NCBI GenBank assembly: GCA_026770575.1
Contig: MU657186.1
Span: 204,030 to 268,029 of the forward strand
Origin: Pelagophyceae sp. CCMP2097
Taxonomy: Eukaryota; Sar; Pelagophyceae
Length of the DNA: 64,000 nucleotides
Direction: 5' to 3'
Below the pieces are notes generated by a model. That model was not told where the DNA came from, ran no database searches, and worked only from the letters and a program-made list of their open reading frames with translations. This document shows, piece after piece, positions 1 through 10,632 of this stretch. Each line of letters begins with the position of its first letter. Position 1 is the stretch's first letter. A program made the translations under genes and the position numbers.

Positions 1-208
1 ATAGAAGAAGTTAAAAAAAAAAGGTTCGAATCTGGTCGGCCGCAAAAAAAAAATAGCTCAATAAGAAAAATAAAAATAAAAATAAAGATAAGCAGGATTT
101 GAAGGTTCAGCGATTAGTTAAATAATTTTAATTATTTACGTGGGCATTGCAATGGGATTTGGCTGTATCCTTCGGGTCCTCCGTGTGCCTCCGGCGCGCT
201 CTTGTAAT
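1..208. repeat. Copy of a dispersed repeat with a tRNA-like T-loop, A-rich tract and 72-bp unit
   Basis: The first bases include ggttcgaatctggtc, followed by A-rich DNA and then a 72-bp unit at 137-208. The same two blocks recur beside the assembly gap, at 13434-13450 and 14023-14166. The ggttcgaat block matches a tRNA T-loop / Pol III B-box consensus, so a tRNA-derived SINE-like element is possible. The AT richness contrasts with the surrounding GC-rich genes. The left end of this copy is cut by the window. Confidence 0.7.
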
Positions 209-1373
209 AAAGGCCGCTTAAAGCTTTTAAATTTAGATAACTTTCAGCTTTACAATTGCCCTTTAGATCTAGACCAGTGAGCTGGGTTGGCAATTACTTG
301 GCTTTTGATTACTGGACGATCCGGCCACTTTCCCGGTTTGCACCCCACGGTTAAACCCACTTTCGGTTTCGCTGTTCCGTTTCTGTGGGCGGGAAATATT
401 TTAAAATATTTTGGACTTTTTCAATATTTCCAAAACGCCACTCAATAATTAAAATCCAGCAATTTCGTGTGAAAATCAAGAGATTTGACTCTATTTCATG
501 TGAAAATCAAGGCTATTGGCTCCATTTCAGTTGAAATGGAGCCCAGAATCTACGATTTTCGGCGGGAAGTCGGAATTTTTGGTGTGCACAAACTGGGAGG
601 GGTTAAGAGTGGGATTTTCGTATTTTTGATTTTCCCGCTTTTTGTTTTCGTACTTCAATTTTTGGCCGGGGTTTATGGACTTATGGGAAGTTGGCCGGGT
701 CGTCCAGTACTCCGAGGTAAAGAAATCCGAGGTAATTGCGTTACTCCGCAAGCCAAAAATCCAGCGCGCGGCGCGCTGCAGTCCGTATTACTCGGCAAGT
801 GCGAAAACGACTTTGCTTCTCCCCAACTTTTGAACGACTGGCTGTGAATTCCACTCGACTTTGGCGAAAACGAGGGCCTGCACGACATGATCGCCGACAT
901 TCGCGCCGACCACCCAAAAAAAACTTCAAATGCTCGGCCGAGTGGCGTGCTAGGCTCCTAGTCGCCCAGAGGGCACGTAGAGAGCTCTCTTACGCCCTAA
1001 AGAAGATTTGGGGGGGGGGCAGTAACCATTTTGGCGATATTACTGCATATTACTGCCATGCCCAGTAATACCGAGTAATTACGTGCCTTCCCGGTAAAAC
1101 TCCGGGTAATTGCCAGCCTAGCCAGTGAAAGACCTTCCACCTCAGGTAGGGGGCGAAACTGAAGCTCTTTTTAACAATTTGCTAAATTTTTTAATGTGAC
1201 CTTGCATTTCAAGTAAAATGGACGGCGTCGGTACGACGGGAAAACCCATTTCTCCGCCGCCAGCGCGCTGGTAGATGGTATGGGGCCACCCTGTTCGCCA
1301 AAATCAGCGACGGAGAAATCCTAGTAGCGCGCGGGCTCACGCCGCGGATGAGATATGACTTTGCATTTTCTAG
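209..1373. other. AT-rich intergenic DNA without a recognisable gene
   Basis: No open frame here has protein-like composition. The stretch holds two direct copies of a 19-base block about 31 bp apart (462-480 and 493-511), a perfect inverted repeat (518-543), two AATTTTTGG-like sites and a run of short gtaat-rich repeats around 1020-1100. Base composition is far more AT-rich than in the genes to the right. It looks like repeat or non-coding DNA. Confidence 0.6.
518..543. repeat. Perfect 12-bp inverted repeat
   Basis: The arms ggctccatttca and tgaaatggagcc are exact reverse complements separated by two bases (gt). It could form a tight hairpin. No adjacent gene explains it as a terminator. 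Confidence 0.8.
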
Positions 1374-2462
1374 TTGCAGGTTCGAGGCGCGAAGAGCGAC
1401 CTCGACGCGATGGACGCCCCGCCGGCCGCCGTCCTTCCAAAGCCCTGCTGCGTCTGCGACGCGCCGGGCGGCAAGCACTGCACCAAGTGCAAATCGCGGC
1501 ACTACTGCTCCAAGGCGTGCCAGCTCGTTGACTGGAACGAGGGCGGGCACAAGGCGCAGTGCAAGCAGCTCGTCGCCGACTTTCAGGACCGCCTCCTCGA
1601 CTTGCTGATGCCGCTGAAGGTGAAGATCATGGAGGAGCCGCCAATTGTCGAGGACGTCGCGCCGGCAGCTGGTTTAAAGGCTGCGCCGCGCTTATCGGGT
1701 GCTCGGACCGACAAGGTGGCCAAGGCCGGCGCGCCAAACGACGACACACATAGCTGGCGCGGCACCTGCGCCGTCTGCCTGGACCAGCTTCCTGTCGGAA
1801 GCGGAACGCAGAGGTTCTACTCGTGCTGCTGCAAGAAGATTTGTTTAGCATGCGCCGACAAGTGCGAGGAGTACGACGAGCGATGCCCGCTCTGCCGCGC
1901 GCCGGGCCCAAAGTCGGATGCCGAGACGCTGCGCTGGCTGCAGGAGCACGCGGACGAGGGGAATGCCGATGCGCAGGTGCTGGTCGGCAACGCGTACGGC
2001 CATGGTGAAGGTCTCAAGAAGAGCAGCACGAAGCGGGCGTTGAAGTTATTCAAGCTCGCGGCGGCGCAAGGAAATGCGATGGCTCAGGTGAAACTGGGAT
2101 TGTGTCATGTGCTTGGCGAAGGCGTCGAGATCAACCTCAAGACGGCCGAGCAGTGGTACCGACGCGCAGCCGAGCAAGGCTATCCGGATGGACAATACCT
2201 CCTCGGCACCGTGTTCTGCGGAGGCGAAGGCGTGGCGCAGTCGTTTGACGAAGCCGTGCGGTGGTACCGCCTCGGCGCGGCGCAGGACCACGCGGCAGCG
2301 CTCTACTGCCTCGGCAACTGTTATGCAGACGGCAAAGGCGTGCCAGAGGATCTCGACGAGGCGCTGCGCCTCCACAAGCGCGCCACGGCGCAGGGGCACG
2401 CCTGGGCTGCGGAAATGGCAGCAGAGGTCTCGCAGCGCCTCGCGGCGCGCGCCTCTGGGTGA
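1374..2462 (+). CDS. MYND zinc finger / RING-like / Sel1-repeat protein
   Basis: The product is up to 362 residues. An internal Met at 1410 (MDAPPAAV) is an equally good start. Residues about 25-65 form a MYND finger with the expected spaced Cys/His (CCVCDAPGG, CTKCKSRHYCSKACQ, HKAQCKQL). Residues about 132-180 carry a second Cys-rich RING-like module (CAVCLDQL, CPLCRAPG). From about 195 to 350 there are four Sel1/TPR-like repeats with the usual A..LG..Y..G.GV pattern. MYND fingers bind proline-rich partners and Sel1 repeats are scaffolds, so a protein-interaction or ubiquitin-ligase adaptor role is likely but inferred. It appears to be a single exon. Its substrate is unknown. Confidence 0.88.
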   Translation: MQVRGAKSDLDAMDAPPAAVLPKPCCVCDAPGGKHCTKCKSRHYCSKACQLVDWNEGGHKAQCKQLVADFQDRLLDLLMPLKVKIMEEPPIVEDVAPAAGLKAAPRLSGARTDKVAKAGAPNDDTHSWRGTCAVCLDQLPVGSGTQRFYSCCCKKICLACADKCEEYDERCPLCRAPGPKSDAETLRWLQEHADEGNADAQVLVGNAYGHGEGLKKSSTKRALKLFKLAAAQGNAMAQVKLGLCHVLGEGVEINLKTAEQWYRRAAEQGYPDGQYLLGTVFCGGEGVAQSFDEAVRWYRLGAAQDHAAALYCLGNCYADGKGVPEDLDEALRLHKRATAQGHAWAAEMAAEVSQRLAARASG

Positions 2463-3444
2463 TCCAAGAGCCCGATGCCGCCATGTCGGTGCCACATCGC
2501 CGAGCGGGGCCCCGGCCGCGGCCCCCGCGGCCTCGACGGCGACCCGAGACTGTGCCACCACTTTGCGCCACCCGTCGAATCCATCATCGCGAGTACTCCA
2601 CCGAGCTTGGCTCGACACTACAATTATCATTATATAGCAATGCCCCTGGCGACGATGCGGCTATCTCTCGTCCGACGACCGCGGAACACGCCCTCGCGCG
2701 AGTGCCCCTGCGATCCCACGCGCTGCCCGGAGCTCGCGGCGCGGGAATTAATCTTGCAATCGGGCGGCCGTCGGGCTCAACTGTAGCCTCGGGTTCGCGC
2801 GCGGCCAGGGGCGAGCCGAGCCCGCCTGTTCGCGGTCATGTTCGATCGTCCAATGAAGCGTTGGATCGTCCAATGAAGTGTTGGATCGTCCTCTGGAGAC
2901 TCGAGAGATGGCCACCGCCCGCGACTCGAACTATTCATGCCGCGACGACGCACCGTCGCCTCGACGCTCGGACTCGACCCCTGCGACACGGACGACGATG
3001 CATAGCACAAAATATATGACAATAAGAGTTCCTACGCGCGCCTCGGCCGCGAGAGGAGACGGCGCAACGCCGTCGAGCCGCGCGCGATTTCGCGCGCGGC
3101 CGCCGCGCTGTTGCGCGCTTGCGCTTCGAAAATTTGCAGCTCCGCTGTCGCGACGCCGTGGTGCCGCACCGAGTGTTCCAGCGTGCCTAAAGGTTCGTCG
3201 TGGGCGTCGCCGTGGGCGCCGACGTGGGCACGACCGTCGGCGAGGCCGTCGGCGACTCCGTGGGAGCGGACGCAGGCGCCTTTTTATTTTACAGAAGAGG
3301 ACGCTGCATTGGGACGTTCGCGGAGGCCGATTTCGCGCTGGACGACGCCGTCAAAATATACGTGGTACGTGCGCGGCGCCAGGTTGGCGAGCGCGCGCGG
3401 TCTAGTTGGCACGCGTCGCAGAGGCGGCGGCGCCGCGGGGAGGC
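2463..3444. other. Intergenic DNA; no supported gene
   Basis: The stretch contains a short tandem repeat (2841-2900). A plus-strand reading around 3185-3290 encodes a Val-Gly-rich string with repeated VG..VG spacing, running into LFYRRGRC. That could be a fragment of a VG-repeat protein or chance translation of GC-rich DNA. Nothing else is recognisable. Confidence 0.45.
2841..2900. repeat. 20-bp tandem repeat, about three copies
   Basis: The block ttggatcgtccaatgaag is repeated with an exact 20-bp period at 2841, 2861 and 2881. The third copy diverges after about 12 bases. It lies in the 3' flank of the MYND/Sel1 gene. Confidence 0.85.
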
Positions 3445-4185
3445 TTACCCAAGCAGCTCGTTGGCGCCGCGGCGCCCGAGGAGCGCGAGGCGTCGCACGG
3501 CGACGGCTTGGAACGAGTCGTGGTATTGCTTGAGTTCCCTTCGCCGAGTGTGGAGCGTGCGGAGGTCGTACCGGAGCTTGTCCGCGAGGTCGGCGGCGCG
3601 CGCCCGGCGGTCGTCGCGCAGACCTTCGGCAGCGTGTAGCCGCGCCGCCGCGTCGCGGAGCAAGGCGTCGACGCGGTCGGCGTGCACCTGCACAAACCCG
3701 AGCCAATTGCGCACGGCCGGCTCGGGGCGCCGCGCGACTCGAGGCGCCGGCGCGGCGCTCGGGCGCTTCGGCTCGCCGTCTTGGCGCGTCGTCGGTGCCG
3801 GCCGCGCGTTGTCTGCCACCGGGGCGGCCTTTGGCCGCCATCCGCTCCAGACCTCGTCGCGGCGTGCCGCGCGGCGCGCGCCGCGCGAGACTGCGGAGAA
3901 GTGCAGCGCCGAGGACACGTCGAAGCGGAGCAGGTGGCAGAGAACTTGCAACGGCAAACCGGCCGCCGCGGACGCGTCGGTATCGCGGCGCCGCCGAGGG
4001 CCGTCGACGAGCGACAGCCGCCCGCCCGGCGCAGAGCCGCCGCCGCGGGGCTCGGCCGCAACCTCCCCTTCGTCGGGCCTCTGCGACGGAACGTCGTCCG
4101 CCGGCGGCGCGGCGGCGCCCCCGCCGTCGACGCCGCGGTAGCGGCGCCGCTTCGTCGGCGGGGCGCGAAAGGAAGGCGCGCTCAT
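3445..4185 (-). CDS. F-box-like protein, function unknown
   Basis: The product is 246 residues in a single open frame. The N-terminal 75 residues are disordered, with Arg/Pro/Gly runs. Residues about 76-120 (LPLQVLCHLLRFDVSSAL, then FSAVSRGARRAARRDEVW) match the F-box pattern of LP..vl..Ll.fd...l..f..VsR..r..a.dd.vW. The C-terminal half is Arg/Ala/Leu-rich and predicted helical. F-box proteins connect substrates to SCF ubiquitin ligases, but no substrate-binding repeat follows, so the partner is unknown. The F-box assignment rests on pattern matching only. Confidence 0.6.
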   Translation of the reverse strand: MSAPSFRAPPTKRRRYRGVDGGGAAAPPADDVPSQRPDEGEVAAEPRGGGSAPGGRLSLVDGPRRRRDTDASAAAGLPLQVLCHLLRFDVSSALHFSAVSRGARRAARRDEVWSGWRPKAAPVADNARPAPTTRQDGEPKRPSAAPAPRVARRPEPAVRNWLGFVQVHADRVDALLRDAAARLHAAEGLRDDRRARAADLADKLRYDLRTLHTRRRELKQYHDSFQAVAVRRLALLGRRGANELLG

Positions 4186-4304
4186 GGTAGCTCGTCCGAG
4201 TCGACGAGATTAAACACTCGCCAAAAAGGGCCTAGGGGTTCGGCGATAATCCCATCGACACTGCATAACCAGAGCCCCCGGTGGCGGCGTGAAGTTTACG
4301 TCTT

Positions 4305-5782
4305 TCATGTGGCCATGAGGTGCCGCAAGGGCGTGGGCATGCCGATGAGGTCGACGAATCGCAAATTTCCAGCGACGTCAAGCGTAAAGGCATCGCGCCG
4401 TGCCAACGAGTCCGTGTCGCCGCTGTGCTGGAACGGATAGACGGCGCCGTCCAGCAGCTCGACTGTAAAGTTCGGGCCCATAAAGTCTAAAGCGTCGTTT
4501 GGCGACCGGAATGAGCCTCGGAAGATCCCGAGCACGTTTGGCACGAAGCGCCACGGCGACATTCTGGCCACGCGCAGGTGCATCTGGCCCGGTGCCGCGC
4601 CGGCGGGGACGCTCCGCGCGAACGGGAAGAGGCGCATGCCGCCACCGTAGTACGGCGTCGACCCGGCGGCGACGATGGTCGCCGTGCCCTCGTACAGCAC
4701 CGTGCGCTCGCCCGAATTCGCGGGGCCCGCGCGGACCACGCGCATTGCGGAATCGCCGCGCCGAGGGTCGACGTACGAGGCGTTTTCGGCGCTGATGCGG
4801 ACGCGCATGTTTCTCTTGCCGCGGAGGTACTGCGGCAGCGTGGCCGTGGCCGTGGCCACGAAATACCCAAAGACCGAGCTCACCGTGCTCTTCAGCACGG
4901 GCGGCGCGCGCTCGCGGAGGCGCGCGTAGTCGTTGAGCAGAAAGGCGTCGAAGCCGCAGCCCGCGAGGAAGCAGAGCTCGCCCGAGTCGACGCGCATCAG
5001 CGGCACGGAGACTTCTCGCGGGCCGGCCGTGGCCTCGTCCTTAGTGAGCTCGACAATCGTCTTGAGCGCGGCGGAAACGCCGCGCACCGACTTGAAGCGG
5101 CCGTAGCCGGGCCCGCAGGCGAAGCGCGCGACGGCGTTGCCCGTGCCCAGCGGCAGCGGCGCGAAGCGCGGCATGCCCGCGAGCGGCTCGGCCTCGCCAA
5201 AGTCGCGCCGCGCCGCGCAAATGTCGCGGATCGCAGCCGCCTAAAAACGCAGAGTAGGCGCAAGCGGGGGGCACGACGCCCGTCCTCCTATGCCACTCGA
5301 GCCGCGCTCCTCGACTCGAGCCGCCCTCGCCGGCCGGCGCGCGCCCGAGGCCGCGAGCACAACAAACCGGGACGCCGCTTTTGCACGAGCGTGCCGTCGC
5401 CGCCGCCGACGACGACTGTCGCATAGCCCTTTTCGACTATAGCGTCGGCGGCGGCCTTTGCCTCTGCGAGCGACGCGGTCGCGTAGACGTGCACGTCGCC
5501 GAGCGCAGACTGCGCTGCCGCAATCTTGCGCGCGGTCATGCCGCCGGCGTTGAGCGACAGCACCGCCGCGACGGACCCCGGCCGCAGCGGCGGCGCCGCG
5601 AGTGCGACGACGCTTCGGCGCGCCGCACCGCCGCGCCGCAGCACCAAGCCATGATGCACTAGGCCATGGTGCGCCCCAATCAGGCAGAGCAGCACCAGCC
5701 GGCCGAGCCACGCCATGCCGAGGCGGCCGCCCACCGCGCAACTCGAGGCCGCGCCGCGCTTCCCACTGGGATTTGCCTCCAA
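4305..5782 (-). CDS. Diacylglycerol/sphingosine-kinase-like lipid kinase (two exons)
   Basis: Exons are 5782-5387 and 5240-4305, with a 146-nt intron at 5241-5386 (GTGCAA...TTTTTAG). Splicing is in phase and joins GGGDGTL to AAAIRDI, rebuilding the DAGK-catalytic ATP-binding loop (VVGGGDGTL). PLGTGN follows about 35 residues later, as in the family. The product is 443 residues. These enzymes phosphorylate diacylglycerol, ceramide or sphingoid bases. The N-terminus has a hydrophobic stretch after Met23 (MAWLGRLVLLCLIGAHHG) that looks like a signal peptide or membrane anchor, so an endomembrane or plastid location is possible; the true start may be that Met at 5716. Substrate specificity cannot be read from the sequence. 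Confidence 0.87.
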
Positions 5783-5950
5783 GTCAGCTCCGCGAAGTCA
5801 ACACGGAATCAGCGATTTGGAACGAGGCGTCAGGGCGCTGTCAGACCGGGCCGACCGATTTCCGGGGCGGGCCGTCGCTCCCTCGGGGCCTTTCCCAGAG
5901 GCATACCATCTCCAGAGACGTCGGCGGGCGTTGGTTCGCGAGGGCAAGGT

Positions 5951-8499
5951 TTAGTCGGCGTCTCTGCGGAAGTAAGTGTTTGTCACGATCAGTTCTCCGT
6001 CGGTGCGCAAGAGCTGGTTGTGCACGCGGTACGTCCGCGCGCCGTCCTCCAACGTGCGCGTGATGGTGGCCACGGCGCCGTCGCGCTCATAGAGGAAGAC
6101 GGAGACGATGCCGCCCGCGCCGACGTGCGCGGCGTGCGCCCGCGTCTGCACCGCGTGCGGCTGCCGCGGCCCGGTGCGCGGCGGCGGCGGCGCGTTGGCG
6201 GGCCGCGCGCCGAGGGCGGTCCACATGCGCACCGTCGACCCGTCGAGCGGGTGCGTCTCGGCCTGCGCGCGGCCGTCGAGCTCGAGCCGCTGCACTTTAG
6301 TCACGAGCGAAGTGACGCTCTCCTCGACCCAGTGCGCCGGCTCGCTGCCGGTGGCATGGTACGCAATGTGCTTGACGTTTGCGCTCCGCGCCAGCGCGAT
6401 GCGAAAGGCCCAGGGCACGCCGATCGCGCGCAAGTGGTCGCAGGGTGCGTCGGACCGCGTCTCGTCGACGACCCACCGGCCGCTGAAGCCCGCCGGGCCA
6501 ACGCCCGCCGGCGATGCGGCGGGCTCGGGCCACGAGATCTCGCGCTTCTTGCGCGCCGGGGGCGACGCTGCAACGTGCGGCGCGATGATCAGATCCACAA
6601 AGGGCCGCTGCGGCGCCTCGTCGTGGCCCGCGCGCCAAATGGACAGCGCCGTCAGCGCCGCCGACGCGATGACGACCAACGCCGCCGCGGGGCGGTCCAC
6701 GGCCGACGCCGCGTGGAGGCAGAGCGCCGAAGCGCCCGCGCCCGCGGCCGCCGCCGCCGCGGCGCGCTGCGCCCACGGCCCGGCAGGCGGGCGGGGAAAA
6801 TCGTCGCCGTGCGGCAGCGCGACGAGCGCCTGGCCTCCGCGCGTGGCTCCCGGCAGCGGCGCCGCGTCGGCGCGCGCGCCCGCAGTGAGGTCGTAGCTCG
6901 CGCCGCAGTGCGTCGTCACGCGGAGCTTCGTCCATTTCGGCGTCGCCACGTCGCAGGGCGGCAGCCAGACGCGCCACGCCACGTCGAGGCGCCGTGGCGG
7001 CTCCGCCGCGAAGCAGCAGTCGACCGTGGCCACGCCGAGCGCGTCGCGCACGGCGCTCTCGTCGTCGAGGTCGCCGTCGGCCGGCGCGGCATCGGCGTCG
7101 GCCGGGGCCTCTGCGTCGACCTCGGCCTTTGCGTCGTCTGCCGCGGCGGCCGCCGACGAGGCGCGGCCGCGCGCGCCGCCGAAGTCGACGTCGCCGGCTA
7201 AAAATTCCTCGTCGTCGAACATGGTGCGCGCCACGCGCGCCTTTGCGGCCTCGTTGGCGCGGCACGTCGCTAGAGCGATGAGCAGCGCCTCGCGGTGCGC
7301 CGCCGACGGGAAGCGCGCGCGGTGGTGGACCTGCGCCGCCGCGTCGAAGATGTCCAGGTCGCAGTCGCCCGATCGCCGCGAGACGGTGCACCGCCGCACG
7401 CGGACCACGCGGACATTGCGCCGCGGCGCCTTTTGCAGGCCCTTGTCATCTTCGTCGCTGGAGCCGCCGTCCGTTAAGCCCTTGACGTCAAAGGCCAGTA
7501 CGAGGTCGCCGTCCGTCTCGCGGCAGAGGCGCATCCTCGCCGGCGAAAGGACGTTGTCCTGCGCCGAGTCCGCGGGGCCCAACTTGTCCGCGGGGCCCGT
7601 GGCCTCGTAGAGGCATCCGACGCCGCAGACGAAGAGCCTCGCCTCGACGTAGCCCTGGAGCGCGTCCGCAGCCTCGCCGAATTCTCGCCGGTCGCGCCGC
7701 TGCGCCGCCAGGCGGCAGGCCTTGACCGAGGCGTCGAGGACCTGGGCGGCGTGGGCGTTTGCGGCGGCGTCGTCGTCTCCGTCGATGGCCGCTTCCGCGC
7801 CGTTCGAGCCCCACAGCGCGCCGCCGAGCAAAGCGCCGCCGAGGGCGAGGGGCAGCGCGCCTCCCAGCGCCACGGCGCCGCCCAAAGCGAGCGTCGCGCC
7901 TCCGAGGGCCACGGTAAAGCCGCCGAGCAAGTGGTCGTCGGGGCCCGCGGTCAAAGCCGTCGGCCACGACCAGTCGCTTTCACTCTCGCCCGAAGGGCTC
8001 AACTTCGCCGGCGAGGCGCCCGCCCAGATCCAGGACTCGTCGCCCGGCGCGGCGGCGGGCGGCGCGTCTTCGGCGTCGGCGTCGGCGTCGGCGCCAAAGC
8101 CCTCTGACATCGACGGCCACGGCGAGTCGGGGAAGAAGCCGACGACGCGCTCCGCGACGGGCGGCGCGTGTGCCTCCAAAGGCTGCCGCGCGCGCTGTGC
8201 GCTGCCGGCGGCGGCGACGGCCGCGCGCGCGGCCATGAGCACGGCGCGGCCGCTCGCCTCCGCCTCGCGCAGCGCGGCGGCCGAGGCGTCGTCGTATTCG
8301 TCGGCGCCCGCGCCCAAAAAGAGACCCTGCGCGCTGTCGCTCACGTCGCGGAGCGCCTAGGGCGAATCGTATACGGCGGGCCGCCTCTTCGGCGGCGCTG
8401 TGTTTTGGCGGCGCGGCGCACCTGCTCCCAGCTCTCCGTCGCAGTGTCGACGCCACACGAGTCGAGATCCTGGTAGGCGCACATGTCGATCTCGCTCAT
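5951..8499 (-). CDS. Large protein of unknown function with C-terminal lipocalin/FABP-like region (two exons)
   Basis: Exon 1 (8499-8422) starts MSEIDMCAYQDLDSCG. A 65-nt intron (8357-8421, GTGCGC...CCTAG) joins it in phase to exon 2 (8356-5951). The product is 827 residues. The N-terminal half is Ala/Asp-rich and disordered, with an LGGA-repeat stretch. A middle part (LVLAFDVKGL through FDAAAQVHHRARFPSAAHRE) has the strand pattern of a PH-like fold. A hydrophobic segment (ALVVIASAALTALSIW) may be one membrane helix. The last 220 residues begin FSGRWVVDETRSD and end YRVHNQLLRTDGELIVTNTY, resembling lipocalin or fatty-acid-binding sheets. All domain calls are by appearance; I do not recognise the family. 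Confidence 0.65.
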
Positions 8500-8863
8500 G
8501 CCCGAACGGGGCGCTAACACCCTCGCCATGCAAGGTCGTCTGACTGGAAACAAACTCGGGGAACTCGACAGAATCTGACGCATTTTCGATTTTGAATTTG
8601 CAGCTTCCGATATTTTGAGCGCATTTTTTTTGCGGGACAACGTTGATCGACCCTGCACGGTGACGCCCTAGAAGGACCCCTACGAGGGCTTCTCGCTACG
8701 TCATCGCTCTGCGCTCGTTTGACATTCTTGGCGAGTCTTGAAAAAAAACGTAACGTCTGTGGTAAATTCCACGGGAGATACCCTGTCATCCTCCTGAAGG
8801 CGTCCGCTTTGGGCGCGCGCGTCGTCCGGCCTATACTGCTGCGCGCCCTCGGGCTTCGCGGCG

Positions 8864-10471
8864 ATGGGCGGCGGCATGTCGACGCAGCCGAAGCCCGAGG
8901 ACGACGGTGGCGAGCAGCGTCTCTTGCACCGTTTCGGCAAGGTCCGATTCGAGTGCGAGCCGTTTCGGGACGCGGTTTTTCCGCGCGACGGAGCGCGGTG
9001 CCGCTTCCCCCCGAGCGCGCGTGGGATTGCACGCACGCTCCGTCGCAGGCGGTTACTGCGTGGAAGTGGACCCGAACGCAAAGGTGTGGCAGGCCGCGCC
9101 GCGCGCGGCCGAGGAAGCCCCCGCCGCGGGCCGGCCGGGCCTGCCACGCGGCGCGTCGGCGGCGCTCAGCGGCGCGAATCGATGGAAGGCCGCCAAGATG
9201 ACCATCTCCGCGTCGTCCGCGCCCAGCGTCCGTCGCGCCCGCGCGCCCGCGCCCGGCGGCCCCGGGGCCCCGCGAGTGCCATAGGGACGCTTTTTGTGCG
9301 CAGGTCCGGCTTTGGCGCGGCGGGGAAGGATCTGGCGAAGCGGAAGCGCGAAGTGTCTGGCCGCAATGGGTGGATCGCGCGAGACGTCGCGCTCGGCCCT
9401 GCGACGCACCGCGGCATCGACAAGTTCGACCTCGTCCGCGTCGTCGGCCGCGGCGTGCGTGCCTGCTCTGCTCGCTCCGGCGGTGGATGTTTTTGCTAGG
9501 TCATGGGCGAGGTTTCCCTCGCAAAGCACAAAAAGGACGGCGCATACGTGGCTCTGAAATGCGTCTCAAAGGGCTACGTCGCCAAGCACGACGACGAGCG
9601 CCACGTCCACAACGAGCGAACAATTCTGCACAAGCTCAAGTAAGAGCCATTTTTCTAGTGAGACAAGATATGATGCCGACTGTGTAGGCACCCCTTTGTC
9701 GTGTCGCTCTTCGGGACGTTCCAGGACGCGAAGCGCATCTACTTCGTTCTAGAGTTCGTCGCCGGCGGCGAGTTGTTTTCAAAGGTTCGAGGGAATAAGT
9801 GCCTCACCGAGGCTTCGGCGCGGTTCTACCTCTGCGAGATTTTGGCGGCCCTGGCGCACGTCCACGCCGCGGGGTACGTCTACAGAGACCTCAAGCCCGA
9901 AAACGTCCTGCTGGACTGCGAGGGCCACTGCCGCCTCGTCGACTTTGGCTTTGCGTGCGCGCCCCCGGGCGGCGACGCGGACGCCGGTCTGCTGCGGACG
10001 AACTGCGGCACTCCGGCGTACCTCTCGCCGGAGCAGCTGGCGCGGAAGAAGACGGGCGGGTACACGAGAATCGTCGACTGGTGGGCCTTTGGGTGCGTCA
10101 CGTTTGAGCTCATGACGGGACGCACGCCATTCTGCAAGGACCACGCGGAAGATTCGCACCACGCCATCTACCTCCGAGTCATCAAGGGCAAGATCTCCTT
10201 CCCCGGCTTCGTCTCCAATACGGCGCGGGCGGCCGTGAAGCAGCTTCTGTGCGCCGAGGTGTCGAGGCGGCTGGTGGGCGCGGCGAAAATCAAGCAGCAC
10301 GCCTTTTTCGACGGCGTCGACTGGCCCGCAGTCGAGCAGAAGCGAATACGACCGCCCTCGACGCCCCTCTCGCTGCCGCCGGGCGATGCCTCGTGCTTCG
10401 ACGAGTTCCGGCCGCGAGACGTGGCAGACGACTGCGTCGACGCATCTCGATGCAACTTTTCCGGCTTTTGA
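8864..10471 (+). CDS. AGC-family Ser/Thr protein kinase, PKA/PKG-like (multi-exon)
   Basis: The supported 3' exons are about 9304-9454, 9500-9639 and 9688-10471, joined by introns of 45 nt (9455-9499, GTGCGT...GCTAG) and 48 nt (9640-9687, GTAAGA...TGTAG). Splicing restores VVGRG-VMGEV (Gly loop), VALKCVSKGY (Lys), HKLK-HPFVVSL, VYRDLKPENVLL, LVDFGFA, GTPAYLSPEQL and VDWWAFG. The chain ends CNFSGF, a C-terminal FxxF as in PKA/PKG catalytic subunits, which fits the AGC tail. The upstream part (Met at 8864, MGGGMSTQPKPEDD, and the segment around YCVEVDPNAKVW) reads in shifted frames. I could not find an in-phase splice there, so the 5' structure is uncertain. There is no CNB domain in view. Confidence 0.85.
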
Positions 10472-10632
10472 GGATACGACCCGTAATCGAAGGGCCTTGC
10501 GCACATCGGCGCCTTGCAAAGGGCGGTCTCCTGGGGCCTCGCACATCATCAATGGTCCGTGCGGTCCCGATCCGGAAAGTCGATGATTCTGGGATGACCG
10601 CCGCACGGGCGGATGACCGTCGCGCGGGCGCG

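Noticed and set aside
1020..1100. CRISPR-like array of gtaat blocks
   Set aside because: Repeats are under 8 bp and irregular; the context is eukaryotic.
5666..7201. 511-codon plus-strand frame
   Set aside because: Antisense to the 827-residue gene; Arg-rich with no motif.
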